Assembly: GCA_963776465.1 (NCBI GenBank)
Contig: CAVZMV010000002.1
Coordinates: 2,666,001 to 2,730,000 of the forward strand
Source: DASRHK01 sp963776465
GTDB lineage: Bacteria; Pseudomonadota; Gammaproteobacteria; Nevskiales; Nevskiaceae
Reading direction: 5' to 3'
Length of the DNA stretch: 64,000 nucleotides
Part shown: positions 61,100-64,000 of the stretch, in pieces
Position numbering within the stretch: the first letter of the stretch is position 1
How the letters are laid out: each line of letters starts with the position of its first letter
Position numbers and translations under genes: made by a program
The notes under the pieces: model-generated
Databases searched by the model: none
What the model was told of the DNA's origin: nothing
The model's input: the letters and a program-made list of their open reading frames with translations, nothing else

Positions 61100-61768
61100 T
61101 CAATCCAGAGCGTTGCGTAAGGCGGCGGCGACGGCCAGTGGAATCAGCGTGATGCTCAGCACGGCGATCGCGCCCAGAAAGTATAACGGAGCACCCGTGG
61201 GCCAGCCCTGCATGGCGGCCCGCACGGCGCCGGTGCCGAAGATCATGATCGGACAGGTCAGCGGCAGGATCAGCAGCGGCAGGATCATGCCGGCGCGCGG
61301 CAGCCCGACGGTGAGCGCGCTGGCGAATCCGCCCAGGAGCACGAGCACGATCGTCCCGGGCAGCAGGCTCAGCGCGAGCACCAGCGCCGGATAGGTCGGC
61401 AGCGCCAGCATCCAGCCCAGCAGCGGCGCCAGCAGGATCAGGGGCAGGCCGCTGAAGAACCAGTGCGTGAGCAGCTTGATCGCGACGATCCAGCTCATCG
61501 GCGCGGGCCCAACGAGCCATTGCTCGAGCGTCCCATCCTCCAGGTCGTCGCGGAAAAGCCGATCCAGGCCGAGCAGGCTCGATACGAGCGCCGACAGCCA
61601 GACGATGTCGGGCGCGGTGCGCTGCAGGTTGGGACTGTTGGGCTCGGCGCCCAGGGCGAACAGCGTGACGATCAGCAAATACAGCAGCAGCGGTTGCGCA
61701 AGCTCGCCGCGGCGCGCCAGCGCCAGCTGCGCTTCGCGCCGCACCACGGCAATGCCCGCGCCGATCAC
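61100..61768 (-). CDS. ccmB: Haem exporter membrane subunit CcmB
   Basis: A 222-residue permease with six TM helices. LFRDDLEDGTLEQWLVGPAP and LTHWFFSGLPLILLAPLLG are characteristic of CcmB. With CcmA it forms the ABC part that uses ATP to release holo-CcmE. GTG 61768 is chosen because it makes a GTGA overlap with the ccmA stop; no ATG is available near. Confidence 0.95.
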   Translation of the reverse strand: MIGAGIAVVRREAQLALARRGELAQPLLLYLLIVTLFALGAEPNSPNLQRTAPDIVWLSALVSSLLGLDRLFRDDLEDGTLEQWLVGPAPMSWIVAIKLLTHWFFSGLPLILLAPLLGWMLALPTYPALVLALSLLPGTIVLVLLGGFASALTVGLPRAGMILPLLILPLTCPIMIFGTGAVRAAMQGWPTGAPLYFLGAIAVLSITLIPLAVAAALRNALD

Positions 61769-62376
61769 GCCAGCTCCAGACGTCGCAGCCCCTGGACCGG
61801 TGCCGGCATCGGCTGATGGCTGGCGATGGCGGCGCTGCCGCCGTTGCGAAGGTGCGCGCCCAGGAAATGCACGAACAGGTCCGCGCCCTGATGGTCGAGC
61901 GCGTTGAGCGGCTCGTCGAGCAGCCACCACGGTCGCGGCGCAAGCAGCAGCCGCGCCATGGCGACCCGGCGCCGCTGCCCGTTGGACAAGGCGCGACAAG
62001 GACGATGGCGCAGGCCCGCAACCGCGAAGACCTTGAGCGCGTCGCCGACGCCGCTCGCATCGACGCCGTTGAGACCGCACCAGAACTGCAGGTTCTGCAG
62101 CGGCGACAAGGTTGGAGAAAGCGCGTTGCGCACGCCCAGGTAGTGCATGTCGCCAGCCTGCGGCGTCCCTTCGAGCGTGCCCGCCGACGGCGTGCGCAAC
62201 CCGGCCAGGACCTCGAGCAGGCTGGTCTTGCCGGCGCCGTTGCGGCCGCAGATGTGCAGGGCCTCGCCGGGCTGAATGCGGAAGCTCAACTGCTGAAGGA
62301 CGGAGCGGTCGCCGCGGACGACGGTCAGCCCGTCAGCGACGAGCGAGGATTCCAGCAACTGATCGGGCCCGGACAT
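61765..62376 (-). CDS. ccmA: Cytochrome c biogenesis ATPase CcmA
   Basis: A 203-residue ABC ATPase with Walker A GRNGAGKTSLLEVLAG, signature LSNGQRRRVAMARLLL, Walker B WWLLDEPLNALD and switch His in ASHQP. It pairs with CcmB. It is the first ccm gene, 13 bp after the ClpP-like gene, so the whole cluster may be read from a promoter further upstream. Confidence 0.95.
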   Translation of the reverse strand: MSGPDQLLESSLVADGLTVVRGDRSVLQQLSFRIQPGEALHICGRNGAGKTSLLEVLAGLRTPSAGTLEGTPQAGDMHYLGVRNALSPTLSPLQNLQFWCGLNGVDASGVGDALKVFAVAGLRHRPCRALSNGQRRRVAMARLLLAPRPWWLLDEPLNALDHQGADLFVHFLGAHLRNGGSAAIASHQPMPAPVQGLRRLELA

Positions 62377-62389
62377 GCGTCGCGGGAGT

Positions 62390-63229
62390 TTAGCGGCTGA
62401 CTACTTGGACCGCCTCGCAAAAGTTCAGAGTTTCGGGATGCGCGGTCTTAACCAGCCGGGTCTCGACGCCTAGAAGATTCAGCTGCCGCGCATCGGGTCT
62501 CCAGACGTCGCCCACCGACGCGTACGCCCAGTCGATGAAGGGCTCCGGCAGACCGCGGGCCTTGAGCTGCTCACGCTGCGCCTGGTCCTGCACGATCGCG
62601 CGCACCGGCCCCACCCACGGGACCACCACGTGCGGCGCATGAAAGCCCACGCCGGTCGAAGCGCGGGTCGCAGCGATGATGCGATGCGGCGCCGCGGTCC
62701 ACAGGAATGCGCACGCGCTGTCGCACTGGTCGTGCATCACCGCGGTATTCACGCCCCGCTCCTGCAGCAGTGCCGCGACACGGCCGAGCGACAGCGCCGA
62801 TCCGCCGGCGCTGTTGAGCAGGATGGCCCGCGTCCGCGGATGCTCAGTCAGCGCCTCGCGCAGCAGTCGATAGAGATCCGTGGTGAGATCGCCGTTGACG
62901 CTGACCCAGCAGAGGGAATCGCTGGCCTGGATGCCCATCGGCACCTTGGCCTCGGCGTCGTTGGCGCTGCGCGCGGAGATCGCGCCGACCGCGATCGCTC
63001 CGCTCGCCAGCAGGCTCACCAGCGCCCCGCTCCATCGCTGCAGTCCGTGGACCAGGATCGCGCAGCCGCTGGCGGCGAGCAGCATCAGGCCGGAGAGCAC
63101 GAGCGGCACATTGCTGGGCGGTGGCATCCAGACCAGCAGTCCCGCCAGCGCGCAGCTGAGCGCGAGCAAGCCGATGCCCAGGCGCCTTGCGCCCAGCCTT
63201 CGCCTGTCCCGGAATGTATCGATCGTCAA
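62390..63229 (-). CDS. Membrane-anchored ClpP/crotonase-fold protein (COG3904-like)
   Basis: About 279 residues: three TM helices near the N-terminus (about 18-35, 43-62, 68-84) followed by a periplasmic-type ClpP-like domain with ILLNSAGGSALSLGRVAALLQERG and the nucleophile region CDSACAFLWTAA (Ser near 165). This matches serine-hydrolase-fold proteins described as periplasmic ClpP-like. No ClpX partner motif is seen; the substrate is unknown. The start is uncertain: TTG 63229 is the best codon that does not run into the divergent methyltransferase. A link to cytochrome maturation is only positional. Confidence 0.7.
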   Translation of the reverse strand: MTIDTFRDRRRLGARRLGIGLLALSCALAGLLVWMPPPSNVPLVLSGLMLLAASGCAILVHGLQRWSGALVSLLASGAIAVGAISARSANDAEAKVPMGIQASDSLCWVSVNGDLTTDLYRLLREALTEHPRTRAILLNSAGGSALSLGRVAALLQERGVNTAVMHDQCDSACAFLWTAAPHRIIAATRASTGVGFHAPHVVVPWVGPVRAIVQDQAQREQLKARGLPEPFIDWAYASVGDVWRPDARQLNLLGVETRLVKTAHPETLNFCEAVQVVSR

Positions 63230-63291
63230 TTGCCTGAGCCCCGCGGGTAATATGCGGAAGCCCCATGAACCGCCGCTGAACGCAATTCTCC

Positions 63292-64000
63292 ATGAGTTAC
63301 GAGCAACACACGCTGAAGAACCCGTCGAGCCTGCGGCGGTTCTCGCATCGCTCGCGCTTTGCGCTGGCGCTGCGCCTGCTGGACCCGCAGCCCGGCGACC
63401 GGATCCTGGATTACGGCACCGGCGACGGCGAGCTGCTCGTCCAGCTGGCGGCCAGCCAAACCGGGCTGTCGCTGGCCGCATTCGAGCCGGTCGCCTGGTG
63501 CCTGGCCGAGGCGATGCAGAAGACCGGGGGCCTGCAGCCGCCAGCCCGTGTGACGTCGGACTTCGCCAGGCTCGCGGACTTCAAGCCCAACAAGGTCGCG
63601 TGCCTCGAGGTTCTCGAGCATCTGGGCGAGCCGCAGCTGTCGGAGGCGCTGGATCGGCTGTCGTCGCTCGCGCGACAGGGCGCAACGATCCTGGTGTCGG
63701 TGCCCATCGAAGTGGGCCCGCCGGCATTGCTCAGGTACCTCGTGCGGATCCGCACCGATGCCTCCCAGCGACGTCCGTGGGCAGACGTCTGGAAGTCGGT
63801 CTTTGGCCGGACCGGCCACATCGAGCGGCCGGCACACGACCAGTACATCCTTCACCACTTCGGCTTCGACTTCCGTCAGATGCCGGAGCGCGCGCGTCGT
63901 CACGGCCTGGAAGTGAAGCGGCAGGTCTACAGCCCGTTGCCAGGGCTCGGACGCCTGGTGAACAGCCAAGTGTTTTATTTTCTCGGCGCTGTCGCGAGCG
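63292..64000 (+). CDS. Class I SAM-dependent methyltransferase (3'-truncated)
   Basis: The reading frame from ATG 63292 stays open to the window edge (236 residues visible). Motif I is RILDYGTGDGELLV (about 37-50), an acidic/post-I region lies in CLEVLEHLGEPQLSEAL, and ILVSVPIEVGPPALLRYL follows, as in Methyltransf_23/11-type enzymes of glycan or quinone-like modification. The substrate cannot be told. It is divergent from the ClpP-like gene with a 62-bp shared upstream region. Confidence 0.85.
   Translation, partial: MSYEQHTLKNPSSLRRFSHRSRFALALRLLDPQPGDRILDYGTGDGELLVQLAASQTGLSLAAFEPVAWCLAEAMQKTGGLQPPARVTSDFARLADFKPNKVACLEVLEHLGEPQLSEALDRLSSLARQGATILVSVPIEVGPPALLRYLVRIRTDASQRRPWADVWKSVFGRTGHIERPAHDQYILHHFGFDFRQMPERARRHGLEVKRQVYSPLPGLGRLVNSQVFYFLGAVAS

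Overview
The window is GC-rich, densely coded chromosomal DNA of a gammaproteobacterium. Three blocks follow the gene order known from pseudomonads and relatives: yebC-ruvCAB-ybgC-tolQRAB-pal-cpoB-queE-queC-tRNA-Lys; fabD...fabG-acpP-fabF-pabB-pabC-mltG-tmk-holB-pilZ; and ccmABCDEFGHI. A type II secretion cluster, a rhombosortase, and lipid-type accessory genes (MaoC, PF10118-like hydrolase, AraC with an Arabinose_bd-type N-terminus) would fit the Nevskiales/Solimonadaceae neighbourhood, but that placement is inference. I see no IS elements, prophage, CRISPR arrays or rRNA.

Layout. 1-9.1 kb (+): a response regulator cut by the window edge; a secreted pentapeptide-repeat protein paired with an ADYC-domain protein; a 1688-residue hybrid kinase with four tandem PAS domains; two REC-HD-GYP proteins. 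9.1-16.0 kb (-): type II secretion genes gspGHIJKLMN, running by stop/start overlaps into nudJ and mnmA. 16.1-27.0 kb (mostly +): rhombosortase, then the fatty-acid/folate/replication cluster, split between fabD and fabG by a reverse-strand epimerase gene and rarD. 27.0-29.2 kb: a double cyclic-nucleotide-domain/rhodanese protein, an N-terminally extended DksA, tRNA-Lys. 29.2-40.6 kb (-): queC, queE, Tol-Pal, Ruv, yebC, a YfaZ-like outer membrane protein, lpdA. 40.6-47.1 kb (-): three tightly coupled envelope genes (TPR/beta-barrel protein, FecR-domain protein, very large Ig-like/propeller lipoprotein), the best candidate here for an undescribed surface system. 47.2-63.2 kb (-): hydrolase, AraC regulator, membrane protein, sucB, sucA, galU, MaoC protein, the whole ccm cluster and a ClpP-like membrane protein. 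From 63.3 kb (+): a methyltransferase that runs off the window.

Gene-to-gene coupling is very tight. Many junctions are ATGA or GTGA overlaps and two are TTGA, which fix starts that would otherwise be ambiguous.

Four genes are interrupted by small frameshifts: gspH (one), the TPR/barrel gene (one), sucA (one) and ccmF (three). In every case both flanking frames stay well conserved and the downstream overlap with the next gene is intact. Single-base sequence errors are therefore the more likely explanation, although real decay cannot be excluded from sequence alone.
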